Shown in pieces: positions 54,257 to 62,241 of a DNA stretch of 64,000 nucleotides. Within the stretch, counting starts at the first letter, position 1. Each line of letters starts with the position of its first letter. The notes beneath the pieces were generated by a model. It worked only from the letters and a program-made list of their open reading frames with translations. It was not told the origin of the DNA and did no database searches. Position numbers and translations under genes: made by a program. This stretch comes from an uncultured Prevotellaceae bacterium (lineage in GTDB: Bacteria; Bacteroidota; Bacteroidia; Bacteroidales; Muribaculaceae): the NCBI GenBank assembly GCA_900541935.1, contig UQLZ01000004.1, positions 1 through 64,000 of the forward strand, in the 5' to 3' direction.

Positions 54257-57040
54257 ATGAAAGAGGCGTATCAGTCATTTCTAAAGGAAATAAGTTCATT
54301 TATCCCAAAAGAAAGGGTATTTACGGATGATCTTCGATGCTTGGCATGGGGGACAGACGCAAGTTTTTACCGTCTGATTCCTAAGATTGTCATTATGTCG
54401 AAGGATGAGGAGGAAGTATCTAAATTATTGACGTTGGCTAATGCGAGACAGTTGCCGGTAACCTTCAGGGCTGCTGGTACGAGTCTGTCGGGCCAGTCGC
54501 TAAGCGATTCTATCCTTATTGTTGCAGGTAAGAATTGGGAGCAATATGAGATCGCTCCAGACCACAATTCAATACGTATGCAACCGGGTATTATCGGTGA
54601 GCGTGTCAATGAGATTCTGAGACCTTATCAGCGTATTTTTACTCCAGACCCAGCCTCAAAGAAATCAGCAATGGTCGGAGGTATTGTTGTCAATAATGCC
54701 TCCGGCATGAATTGCGGTACGCATGCCAATAGCGACAAGGTTCTTTTGTCTGCTCGTATAGTTCTTGCAGATGGAACAGTTTTGGATACTGGCAATGAAA
54801 AGAGCCGTCAGGTGTTTAGAAAGAGTCATCCTGACTTCGTTCGTAAAATCGAAGAATTGAGGGATGAAATTAATGCTGACCCTGAATTGGTTGAGCGTAT
54901 CAGATACAAATACTCCATAAAAAATGTTACCGGTCTGAATATTTTGCCGTTTGTAACGTTTACTGACCCATTTGATATTATCTGCCACTTGATGGTAGGA
55001 TCTGAAGGTACTTTGGCTTTCTTGTCTGAAGTAACGATGGGAACTGGCCACCTTTACCCGCATTCTGCGAGTGCGATGCTTTACTTTAAGAATATTAAGG
55101 AAGCGTGTCGCGCAGTTGTTGCTATGAAGAAAGGTCCTGTTTTCAGTGCTGAGTTACTTGACGAGAAGTCATTGTCGTCAGTAAATGATACAACAGGCAC
55201 TGGCTTGACTGCTGTTTTGACAGAGACAAAAGGTGACACAAAAGAAGAGTTGCTTGCCAATATTGCAACTGTAAAGAAAATATTGGAGCCGTTTGACTTG
55301 TTCAAACCGGCATACTTTACTGATGACCCAGAGGAATATTCAGTATATTGGGCTATCCGTTCCGGTATCTTCCCTTCAGTAGGTGGTACTCGTCCGTTAG
55401 GTACAACTGTATTGATTGAAGATGTTGCGTTCCATATCGAGAATCTGCCGGAGGCTACCCACGACTTGCAGCAGATGCTCCGCAAGCACGGCTATGACGA
55501 TGCCTGCATTTATGGCCACGCTCTTGAAGGCAACTACCACTTTATCATCGCTCAATCGTTCGATACTCAAGAACAGATTGACAAGTATAAGAACTTGATG
55601 CTTGAGGTGGAAAAACTTGTTGTTGACAAGTACGACGGCTCATTAAAGGCTGAGCATGGAACAGGCCGTAACATGGCTCCGTTTGTCAAGACGGAATGGG
55701 GCGAAAAGGCTTTCGACGTTATGCGTAAGGTAAAGAACTTATTTGACCCGCATAATCTTCTTAATCCAGGCGTTATATTCAATAATGACCCTGAATGCTT
55801 TGTGAAGAACGTTAAGCCGCTTCCGCTAACCAATCCGTTGGTTGACAGATGTATTGAGTGCGGTTTCTGCGAAGTTAACTGCTTGACATGTGGATTTACA
55901 GTATCTTCACGTCAAAGAATCGTTATACAGAGGGAGATTTCTCGTCTGAAAATTTCGGGTGAAGACCCAGCGCGTCTTGCAAATCTTGAAAAGGACTTCA
56001 AGTACCTTGGTAATCAGACATGTGCTGGTGACGGTTTGTGTAGCACTTCTTGCCCGATGAAAATTAATGTTGGTGAGTTGATTCATGAAATACGGCAGGC
56101 AGCATTGCCGAAAGGCAGTTTGGGTTACAAGACTGGAGATTTTGTTGCAAACAATTTCTCTACTGTTAAGGCTTGCCTTCGTCCTGTTCTCGGTGCTGCT
56201 TCAGTTGCACACAGTGTTCTTGGTGACAAGAGTGTTGATGCTGTCGGAAAGACTTTAAACAAGGTCGGAATACCTTTGTGGACTTCTTCAATGCCACGAG
56301 CATATTATCCTCATAAAATGGATTTGGGGCAATCTGACAAAAAAGTTGTCTATTTTCCAAGTTGTATAAATCAGACTATGGGTGCAGCAAAAGGCGAAAA
56401 GGTGTCTCTTGTTGACAAAACAGTTGAGTTGGTTAAGAAAGCCGGTTATGAGGTGATTTTCCCGGCAAATATGAAGAATCTCTGCTGCGGAACAATTTGG
56501 GAGAGCAAGGGTATGCCTGAAATTGCTGACCGCAAGTCTCTCGAGTTGGAGGCTGCACTTGTTGAAGCGTCTAAAAACGGCAAATATCCGATTATGTGTG
56601 ACCAAAGCCCATGCTTGCACCGTATGCGTAATGTTATGCCTAATCTCAAACTGTATGAACCGGTTGAGTTTATCTACGAATACCTTGTTCCGCACTTGCA
56701 GTTTAACAAGATTGATGAAACAATCGCCATTCACATCACATGCTCGTCACGTCACATGGGATTGCAGAAGATGTTCCAGACGCTTGCTTCAATGTGTGTA
56801 ACAAAGGTGTTGATTCCGGAAGAAGTGGGTTGTTGCGGATTTGCCGGCGACAAAGGCTTTACAAAACCGGAAGTAAATAAATGGGCGTTGAGAAAATTGC
56901 GTCCACAAATTGAGAAAGCCGGCATAAAGCGAGGCTTCTCAAACAGTAGAACTTGTGAAATTGGTTTGTCTGTAAATGCAGGTATTCCTTACAAGTCAAT
57001 AGTTTATCTTGTTGATGAATGTACTAAACCAAAGAAATAA
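54257..57040 (+). CDS. FAD/iron-sulfur oxidoreductase, probable D-lactate dehydrogenase
   Basis: 927 residues. An FAD-binding type 4 domain has PVTFRAAGTSLSGQSLSD and MVGGIVVNNASGMNCGT. An FAD-oxidase C-terminal domain includes HALEGNYHFI and AEHGTGRNMAP. Two ferredoxin-like clusters follow (CIECGFCEVNC and CAGDGLCSTSCP), then two CCG (cysteine-rich) repeats (NLCCGTIWESKG and GCCGFAGDKGF). This is the layout of membrane-associated D-lactate or D-2-hydroxyacid dehydrogenases that pass electrons to quinone. MurQ, encoded three genes downstream, releases D-lactate, which makes D-lactate the likely substrate. Glycolate or hydroxyglutarate remain possible. It overlaps the next gene by one base. 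Confidence 0.87.
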   Translation: MKEAYQSFLKEISSFIPKERVFTDDLRCLAWGTDASFYRLIPKIVIMSKDEEEVSKLLTLANARQLPVTFRAAGTSLSGQSLSDSILIVAGKNWEQYEIAPDHNSIRMQPGIIGERVNEILRPYQRIFTPDPASKKSAMVGGIVVNNASGMNCGTHANSDKVLLSARIVLADGTVLDTGNEKSRQVFRKSHPDFVRKIEELRDEINADPELVERIRYKYSIKNVTGLNILPFVTFTDPFDIICHLMVGSEGTLAFLSEVTMGTGHLYPHSASAMLYFKNIKEACRAVVAMKKGPVFSAELLDEKSLSSVNDTTGTGLTAVLTETKGDTKEELLANIATVKKILEPFDLFKPAYFTDDPEEYSVYWAIRSGIFPSVGGTRPLGTTVLIEDVAFHIENLPEATHDLQQMLRKHGYDDACIYGHALEGNYHFIIAQSFDTQEQIDKYKNLMLEVEKLVVDKYDGSLKAEHGTGRNMAPFVKTEWGEKAFDVMRKVKNLFDPHNLLNPGVIFNNDPECFVKNVKPLPLTNPLVDRCIECGFCEVNCLTCGFTVSSRQRIVIQREISRLKISGEDPARLANLEKDFKYLGNQTCAGDGLCSTSCPMKINVGELIHEIRQAALPKGSLGYKTGDFVANNFSTVKACLRPVLGAASVAHSVLGDKSVDAVGKTLNKVGIPLWTSSMPRAYYPHKMDLGQSDKKVVYFPSCINQTMGAAKGEKVSLVDKTVELVKKAGYEVIFPANMKNLCCGTIWESKGMPEIADRKSLELEAALVEASKNGKYPIMCDQSPCLHRMRNVMPNLKLYEPVEFIYEYLVPHLQFNKIDETIAIHITCSSRHMGLQKMFQTLASMCVTKVLIPEEVGCCGFAGDKGFTKPEVNKWALRKLRPQIEKAGIKRGFSNSRTCEIGLSVNAGIPYKSIVYLVDECTKPKK

Positions 57041-58278
57041 TGAACGAAACAGCAACAGTAAAAACACAAAAAAAGAGAATACTTGCCTTGGATATCCTTC
57101 GCGGTATCACCATAGCCGGTATGATTATGGTGAATAATCCTGGTTCCTGGGGGCATATCTATGCTCCGCTTGAGCACGCAAGTTGGTTAGGCTTGACGCC
57201 GACAGATTTGGTATTCCCGTTCTTCATGTTTATGATGGGTATATCAACATACATTTCTATGCGTAAGTATGATTTTAAGTATTCGCATGATTCTTTAATT
57301 AAAATCATCAAGCGTACTATCGTTATTTTCCTTATCGGCTTGGCTATCGGCTGGTTCAGTCGCTTGTGTTATGGTTTGGCAGGCTCTGATTCCGCGTTGC
57401 CGTTGGGTCAGCGTATTCTTGATGCGGCAAACAGTTTCAGCACAATGCGTATTCTTGGCGTTATGCAGCGTCTGGCTATCTGCTACTGCTTTGTTTCGCT
57501 TATCGCAATTACCGTTAAGCATAAGTTTATTCCGTATATTATCGGTGCGATATTTGTAGTATATACTGTATTGCTGTTGATGTTCAACGGACTTGAATTT
57601 TCTTTGAATAATATTGTTTATGTCATTGACCATGCTTTGTTTGGTGATGCACATCTTTATAAGGATACAGTAACATCTTTGGTTGGTAGTGTCCAAAGCA
57701 GTTCTGAGTTTTCTTTAGATATTTATCAGCGCCAACGTCTTCCAATTGATCCGGAAGGATTATTGAGCACATTGCCGTCAATCGGTCACGTTCTCATCGG
57801 TTTTCTTTGCGGAAAGATTATTATGACAGTTAAGGACAATAACCTTCGCGTTATGAACTTCTTTATCGTTGGTACTATCCTTACATTTACAGGTTTCCTT
57901 CTTGCTTACGGTTTGCCTATTAGCAAAAAACTTTGGACTCCTACATTTGCTCTCGTTACTTGTGGTCTTGCTGCAAGCCTCTTGGCTCTTTTGATATGGA
58001 TTATAGATGTTAAGGGGTATAAAAACTGGTGCAAGTTTTTCGAGGCATTCGGTATTAATCCATTGTTTATGTATGTCCTCGGTGGTGTTCTTGGTATTCT
58101 TTTCGGGTCTGTTAAGATTGCCGGTTTGAGCATTAAGTCATGGATTTATGCGGAAACGTTGGTGCCTATGTTGGGCGATAAGACTTTGGCTTCGCTGATT
58201 TATGCGTTGCTGTTCATCGCATTGAACTGGTCTATTGGTTACATTTTGTACAAAAAGAAAATATATATTAAGATATGA
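57040..58278 (+). CDS. DUF5009/NagX-like membrane acetyltransferase
   Basis: 412 residues with about ten to eleven helices. It opens KRILALDILRGITIAGMIMV and WLGLTPTDLVFPFFMFMMGIS, the signature of the heparan-glucosaminide acetyltransferase/NagX family. The C-terminal half has INPLFMYVLGGVLG. Relatives transfer acetyl from cytoplasmic acetyl-CoA to glucosamine across the membrane. It could re-acetylate de-N-acetylated peptidoglycan sugars before salvage (inference). It overlaps murK by 4 bp (ATGA), so translation is coupled. Confidence 0.83.
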   Translation: MNETATVKTQKKRILALDILRGITIAGMIMVNNPGSWGHIYAPLEHASWLGLTPTDLVFPFFMFMMGISTYISMRKYDFKYSHDSLIKIIKRTIVIFLIGLAIGWFSRLCYGLAGSDSALPLGQRILDAANSFSTMRILGVMQRLAICYCFVSLIAITVKHKFIPYIIGAIFVVYTVLLLMFNGLEFSLNNIVYVIDHALFGDAHLYKDTVTSLVGSVQSSSEFSLDIYQRQRLPIDPEGLLSTLPSIGHVLIGFLCGKIIMTVKDNNLRVMNFFIVGTILTFTGFLLAYGLPISKKLWTPTFALVTCGLAASLLALLIWIIDVKGYKNWCKFFEAFGINPLFMYVLGGVLGILFGSVKIAGLSIKSWIYAETLVPMLGDKTLASLIYALLFIALNWSIGYILYKKKIYIKI

Positions 58279-59123
58279 TACTAATTGCAGATTGTGGTTC
58301 CACAAAAATTGACTGGTGCGTGGTTTCGCACGGTGAAGTAAAATTACAGGTGTTTACTTCAGGTATTAATGCTTTATTGATGCCGGAAGATCAAATACGT
58401 GAGACTTTGGCAAAAGAACTTGCTCCTCAAGTTGCAGGTTTTGATATTGACCAAGTTTATTATTATGGTGCAGGTTGCCTTTTCGAAGACATTTGTGCAA
58501 ATGTTAGAAGAGCAATCAAGGCTAATATTCCTTCGGCAGAAGTAATTGAAGTGCATTCAGACCTTCTTGCTGCTGCGCGTGCTTTGTGCGGTGATAGTGA
58601 AGGTATAGCTTGTATAATGGGTACAGGTTCTAATTCTTGCTACTATGACGGTAAGGAAATAGTTGACAACGTTTCTCCTCTTGGCTATATCCTCGGTGAC
58701 GAGGGTAGTGGTGCCGTTCTCGGTAAATTGCTTGTTGGCGACGTTTTGAAGAAACAGTTGCCGGAGGCTCTTTGCGAAAAGTTCCTTGCTGAGAATAATC
58801 TTGACCGTCAGAAAATTATTGAAAACGTTTACAAGAAACCGGCAGCAAACCGTTTCCTTGCTTCTCTGACTCCGTTCTTGATTAAGAATATCGAAGAGCC
58901 TGCTGTTCACCGCTTGGTGCTTAATGCTTTCAAGGCATTCTTCGTTAGAAATATCGAAAACTACAAGAACTACAAGGAACTCCCTGTTTGCTTTGTTGGT
59001 TCTATTGCTTTCTACTATCGCGAAGTTCTTGAAGAGGCTGCTAAGTCGCTTGACATTAAGATCGGTACTGTTATTAAGAGTCCGATGGAAGGTTTGGTAA
59101 AATATCACTCAAATAATAAATAA
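58275..59123 (+). CDS. murK: MurNAc/GlcNAc kinase, MurK-like (BadF-type ATPase)
   Basis: 282 residues. The phosphate-1 loop is ADCGSTKIDW. The centre reads ACIMGTGSNSCYYDGKEIV and LGYILGDEGSGAVLGKLLVG, ending PMEGLVKYHSNNK. MurK of Tannerella and clostridia phosphorylates MurNAc (and GlcNAc) at C6. It starts inside the stop of the acetyltransferase gene and is followed 4 bp later by murQ, the next enzyme of the pathway. This placement makes MurNAc the best substrate guess. It is paralogous to the kinase at 43863-44699. Confidence 0.9.
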   Translation: MILIADCGSTKIDWCVVSHGEVKLQVFTSGINALLMPEDQIRETLAKELAPQVAGFDIDQVYYYGAGCLFEDICANVRRAIKANIPSAEVIEVHSDLLAAARALCGDSEGIACIMGTGSNSCYYDGKEIVDNVSPLGYILGDEGSGAVLGKLLVGDVLKKQLPEALCEKFLAENNLDRQKIIENVYKKPAANRFLASLTPFLIKNIEEPAVHRLVLNAFKAFFVRNIENYKNYKELPVCFVGSIAFYYREVLEEAAKSLDIKIGTVIKSPMEGLVKYHSNNK

Positions 59124-59127
59124 GATT

Positions 59128-59949
59128 ATGGCATTTGTAAAAATAAGTGAGCAATCATCGCTTTACAATGACTTGGAGAAAAAGTCAGTAAGAGAAATTC
59201 TTGAAGACATCAATACAGAGGACCATAAGGTTGCTGATGCTGTTCAAAAGGCTATCCCACAAATCGACAAACTTGTTACTGGTATTGTTGAAAGAATGAA
59301 AAAGGGCGGACGTATCTTCTATATCGGTGCTGGTACTTCTGGTCGTCTTGGAGTACTCGACGCTTCTGAAATTCCTCCTACATTCGGCATGGATCCTTCT
59401 TGGGTTATCGGCCTTATTGCTGGTGGTGACACTGCTCTTCGCAACCCAGTAGAAAATGCTGAGGACGATACAGTTCAAGGTTGGAAAGACTTGCAGGCAT
59501 TCGATATCAATAGTAAAGATACTGTTATTGGTATTGCTGCTTCCGGTACTACTCCTTACGTTATAGGTGCGTTGAAGACTGCAAGAGAAAATGGTTTGCT
59601 TACTGCTGCTATCACAAGTAACCCGGATGCTCCAGTTTCTGAAGTTGCTGAAATCGCTATTGAAATGATAGTTGGTCCAGAATATGTTACAGGCTCTTCT
59701 CGTATGAAATCTGGTACAGGTCAAAAGATGATTTGTAACATGATTACTACTTCTGTCATGATTAAGATGGGTCGCGTCAAAGGAAACAAGATGGTTAACA
59801 TGCAGTTGTCAAATGCTAAACTTGTTGACCGCGGCGCAAGAATGGTTGCTGAAGAGCTTGGCTTGCCGTATGAAGAGTCTAAGCGTCTTCTCCTTTTGCA
59901 CGGTTCTGTTAAACTTGCCGTTGACGCTTATCGTTCAGAACAGCAATAA
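59128..59949 (+). CDS. murQ: N-acetylmuramic acid 6-phosphate etherase
   Basis: Cleaves MurNAc 6-phosphate to GlcNAc 6-phosphate and D-lactate in the cytoplasm. 273 residues with a SIS domain: GGRIFYIGAGTSGRLGVLDASEIPPTFG, VIGIAASGTTPYVIGALKTA, and GPEYVTGSSRMKSGTGQKM are all family signatures, and the catalytic Glu of ASEIPP is kept. Length is slightly short of the E. coli enzyme but usual for Bacteroidota. Last gene of the operon. Confidence 0.97.
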   Translation: MAFVKISEQSSLYNDLEKKSVREILEDINTEDHKVADAVQKAIPQIDKLVTGIVERMKKGGRIFYIGAGTSGRLGVLDASEIPPTFGMDPSWVIGLIAGGDTALRNPVENAEDDTVQGWKDLQAFDINSKDTVIGIAASGTTPYVIGALKTARENGLLTAAITSNPDAPVSEVAEIAIEMIVGPEYVTGSSRMKSGTGQKMICNMITTSVMIKMGRVKGNKMVNMQLSNAKLVDRGARMVAEELGLPYEESKRLLLLHGSVKLAVDAYRSEQQ

Positions 59950-59981
59950 GATAAACTTTTTTAGGTATTTTAATTAATTTC

Positions 59982-60024
59982 ATGGGTTCTTTAAATCGTT
60001 ATATTGCGAATTTAAAGGACCCAT
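59982..60024 (+). terminator. Hairpin after murQ, without a clear T-run
   Basis: A 15-bp stem (59982-59996 with 60010-60024; core GGGTTCTTTAAAT, one G-T pair) has a 13-base loop 32 bp after the murQ stop. The sequence that follows (CTTAATAAACTC) is not T rich. It may end the salvage operon inefficiently or be a leader structure of the GDSL gene, which has no good promoter of its own. Confidence 0.55.
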
Positions 60025-60040
60025 CTTAATAAACTCAGAT

Positions 60041-60709
60041 ATGAAGAAAGTAATCTTATCTACACTTTCTATGCTTTTATTAGCAGGTTCAGCATTCGCA
60101 CAAAAGAAATACGAGTATAATGAATATTACTATCAAAAATCCACTCTATTCGCCCAGTTACCTATTGAGAGTAGTGATATAGTTTTCTTGGGCGACAGCC
60201 AGACTGACGGCTGTGAGTGGGCGGAAATCCTCGGTATGGATAATGTGAAGAACAGAGGCATAAGTTCTGATGTTATTCAGGGACTTTCAGACAGGTTGGA
60301 GCCTATTTTGAAAGGTAAACCGCAGAAATTGTTCATTCTTTGCGGTGTAAATGATATATCTCATGACATTAGTGCTGACAGCATTGCAACCGCTATGAGG
60401 AAACTGATATTGAAGGTTAAGAAAGGCACTCCGACAACAAAGATTTATTTGCAAAGCCTATTGCCTATCGACAATTCATTCCGCCGCTATAAGGCGATGA
60501 TTGGAAAGGAGCAGGTAATTGTTGATGCAAATAAATTGCTTGTAAATGTGGCAAGAGAAGAAGGCGTTACATGGATTGACCTGTTTTCAAAAATGGTTGA
60601 CGAAAATACAGGGGCTATGAAGAAAGGGCTTACTAACGATGGTTTGCACCTTCTTGGTGACGGCTATCAAATTTGGAAAGAGACAATTCTTCCGTATATT
60701 GAAGAATAA
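60041..60709 (+). CDS. Exported SGNH/GDSL hydrolase
   Basis: 222 residues with a signal peptide (MKKVILSTLSMLLLAGSAFA). The SGNH blocks are complete: IVFLGDSQTDG (nucleophile Ser53), Gly in NRGISSDV, ILCGVNDIS (Asn104), and NDGLHLLGDGY (catalytic Asp and His). Such periplasmic esterases often remove acetyl groups from sugars. Following the peptidoglycan salvage operon, an O-acetyl-sugar esterase is plausible, but the substrate is unknown. It is separated from murQ by a hairpin. Confidence 0.9.
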   Translation: MKKVILSTLSMLLLAGSAFAQKKYEYNEYYYQKSTLFAQLPIESSDIVFLGDSQTDGCEWAEILGMDNVKNRGISSDVIQGLSDRLEPILKGKPQKLFILCGVNDISHDISADSIATAMRKLILKVKKGTPTTKIYLQSLLPIDNSFRRYKAMIGKEQVIVDANKLLVNVAREEGVTWIDLFSKMVDENTGAMKKGLTNDGLHLLGDGYQIWKETILPYIEE

Positions 60710-60710
60710 T

Positions 60711-60736
60711 AAAAGGTTGGTTTAAACCAGCCTTTT
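60711..60736. terminator. Bidirectional terminator between convergent genes
   Basis: AAAAGGTTGG (60711-60720) and CCAGCCTTTT (60727-60736) pair with one G-T around a TTTAAA loop. A and T runs on each side allow termination of both the GDSL gene (plus) and the small exported protein gene (minus). Confidence 0.85.
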
Positions 60737-60737
60737 A

Positions 60738-61310
60738 TTATTTGTAGTATTCAATTTCGCGGCTTTCGATATAGTTATCGGTTTTTGAGCCTTCTTTGTT
60801 GGAGATGCTGACTTGGTTAACGCTTCTGGTAATCCAGTTGCCTTTGCTGTCAAAAGTGTAATGTGAATATTTGCATTCAACGTTTGTTGTGTCTGACTTA
60901 TCGATGAGCAGTGCTTTCTTTGCGGAAACATAACCATCTTCCGAGTATTCGAATGTTATTTCTTTCTTGAAATTTTCCCAACTTTTAAACTGTCCTTTAT
61001 CCTTAATGGATATTGGTTTGTTTTGGTCGTTATATTCGATAATAGTTTCATAAAAGAGAAAGGTTTTGTCTTTCCTTTTCATGTCACCCTGTTTATCAAG
61101 AGGGTAGCCATTCTTGTCATATCTGAAACTGTCTAAACCGGTAAATTTACCGTCTTTTGTGAATTCCGGATAATCAATAAATGCTTTGTCACGAGTATGG
61201 TATTTTATTTTTTTGATATTACCAGAAGCCTCGTAGAGAACTGCTGCTTTGTATTCCTGTGCCTGGCACAAAAATGAAAAAGCAATTAAGAGTAATGTTA
61301 GTTTTCTCAT
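60738..61310 (-). CDS. Small exported protein of unknown function
   Basis: 190 residues with a signal peptide (MRKLTLLLIAFSFLCQAQ). The rest is a series of short beta-hairpin-like units, for example FRYDKNGYPLDKQGD, IIEYNDQNKPISIKD, FEYSEDGYVSAKKA and YTFDSKGNWITRSV. These resemble the YD-type or antitoxin-like sheet repeats seen in many Bacteroidota secreted proteins. I do not recognise a specific family. It ends at the shared terminator; no clear promoter was found upstream. Confidence 0.75.
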   Translation of the reverse strand: MRKLTLLLIAFSFLCQAQEYKAAVLYEASGNIKKIKYHTRDKAFIDYPEFTKDGKFTGLDSFRYDKNGYPLDKQGDMKRKDKTFLFYETIIEYNDQNKPISIKDKGQFKSWENFKKEITFEYSEDGYVSAKKALLIDKSDTTNVECKYSHYTFDSKGNWITRSVNQVSISNKEGSKTDNYIESREIEYYK

Positions 61311-61358
61311 AGTAATTATAGGTTTAGAGTTTCATATTTTTCTTTCCAGTATTCTGTG

Positions 61359-61840
61359 CTATAGTAATTGTGTTTTATAATTGGTTAAACTATAATCGCC
61401 TGATTCAATACAAGTGAGAGTTAAATTATGCAATCTGCCCATTTCAGTAGTATATTTGAATTCTGTTGGTATTTTTAAGTTGGCATTAAGTTTAATATAT
61501 TCTGCTTCTGAAATGTCAATATCTTTATATATAGTTTGAGAGTAAGCTGCTTCTATTTCTTTAATACTAAGCCCTTTCATTGTAGCTCGTGAAAATTCTG
61601 TAACTCCTGCTTTAAAAGAAAGAGTCCCCTATGGCAGTGACTACTCCACATATCCAAGCACCAACTTTCCCCCCAACTTTATTACCGATAGTTGCACCAG
61701 AAAAACCACCTTTGACATCAGCGACTACAATGTTGCATATGTTCGCTGTTTTCTTCCGAAAAACTTGTTTTAGGTTCTTCAACGCTACTTCCTATGCAAA
61801 AAAATGCAAATAAGGATAAAATGATAAAATACTTTTCCGT
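61359..61840 (-). pseudogene. Decayed small exported protein gene
   Basis: Read on the minus strand, three frames hold pieces of one likely protein. The first, from 61840, is a signal peptide (EKYFIILSLFAFFCIGSS then VEEPKTSF). The second is a glycine-rich segment (NIVVADVKGGFSGATIGNKV, then GGKVGAWICGVVTAIGDSF). The third runs from about 61619 (KAGVTEFSRATMKGLSIKEI to the stop at 61359). The first codon where ATG is expected reads ACG (61838-61840). Two shifts are needed, near 61730-61775 and near 61613-61622. Lost start plus two shifts suggests genuine decay. The final 73 codons from the ATG at 61580 could still be translated. Confidence 0.6.
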
Positions 61841-62203
61841 AATTTAAATATTAATTATGTTAATAAGTGTTTTTATAGATGCATATATATAGCAAATATT
61901 TTTATACGCAAAAAAATAACGAGAAAAAATAACATAAATAGCAAAATTTGTAACCAACTGTAATTATTATTGTCGAAATAAAAATAATATGTAGTTTTTG
62001 TATAAAAGAGCAATTAATATAAATTAATGTTTATCTGTAGGGCTATATGGTATAAAGTGTGTATTTATTATAATAGATGAAAGATGAGGGTATTAATTGT
62101 GAACTTCTTAGTCGCTATCGGAGTTCGACCTCAGTCAATTTATCGGAGTAAAATATAGTAGATCTTGTGTAAAGTGTTGCAGAGTATTAATTCTGATGTT
62201 CCT
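61841..62203. other. Very AT-rich non-coding stretch
   Basis: About 360 bases with visibly higher A+T than the surroundings. No gene, tRNA or convincing promoter pair was found on either strand. It lies between the decayed gene and the end of the sugar-nucleotide operon, a place where insertions and losses are common. Confidence 0.6.
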
Positions 62204-62240
62204 AAAATGGGTTGCATTATTTTGGGTGCAACCCATTTAT
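62204..62240 (-). terminator. Terminator of the amino-sugar operon
   Basis: AAATGGGTTGCA (62205-62216) and TGCAACCCATTT (62227-62238) form a perfect 12-bp stem with a 10-base loop. On the minus strand it is followed by TTTTAGG. It begins immediately beyond the aminotransferase stop. Confidence 0.88.
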
Positions 62241-62241
62241 T

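Noticed and set aside
61631..61813. Plus-strand frame of 60 codons in the decayed gene region
   Set aside because: It is antisense to the recognisable pieces of a minus-strand exported protein and has no features of its own.
62100..62150. TTCGA sequence in a short stem resembling a tRNA T-arm
   Set aside because: Only three base pairs flank the loop, and no acceptor, D-arm or anticodon arm can be formed around it.
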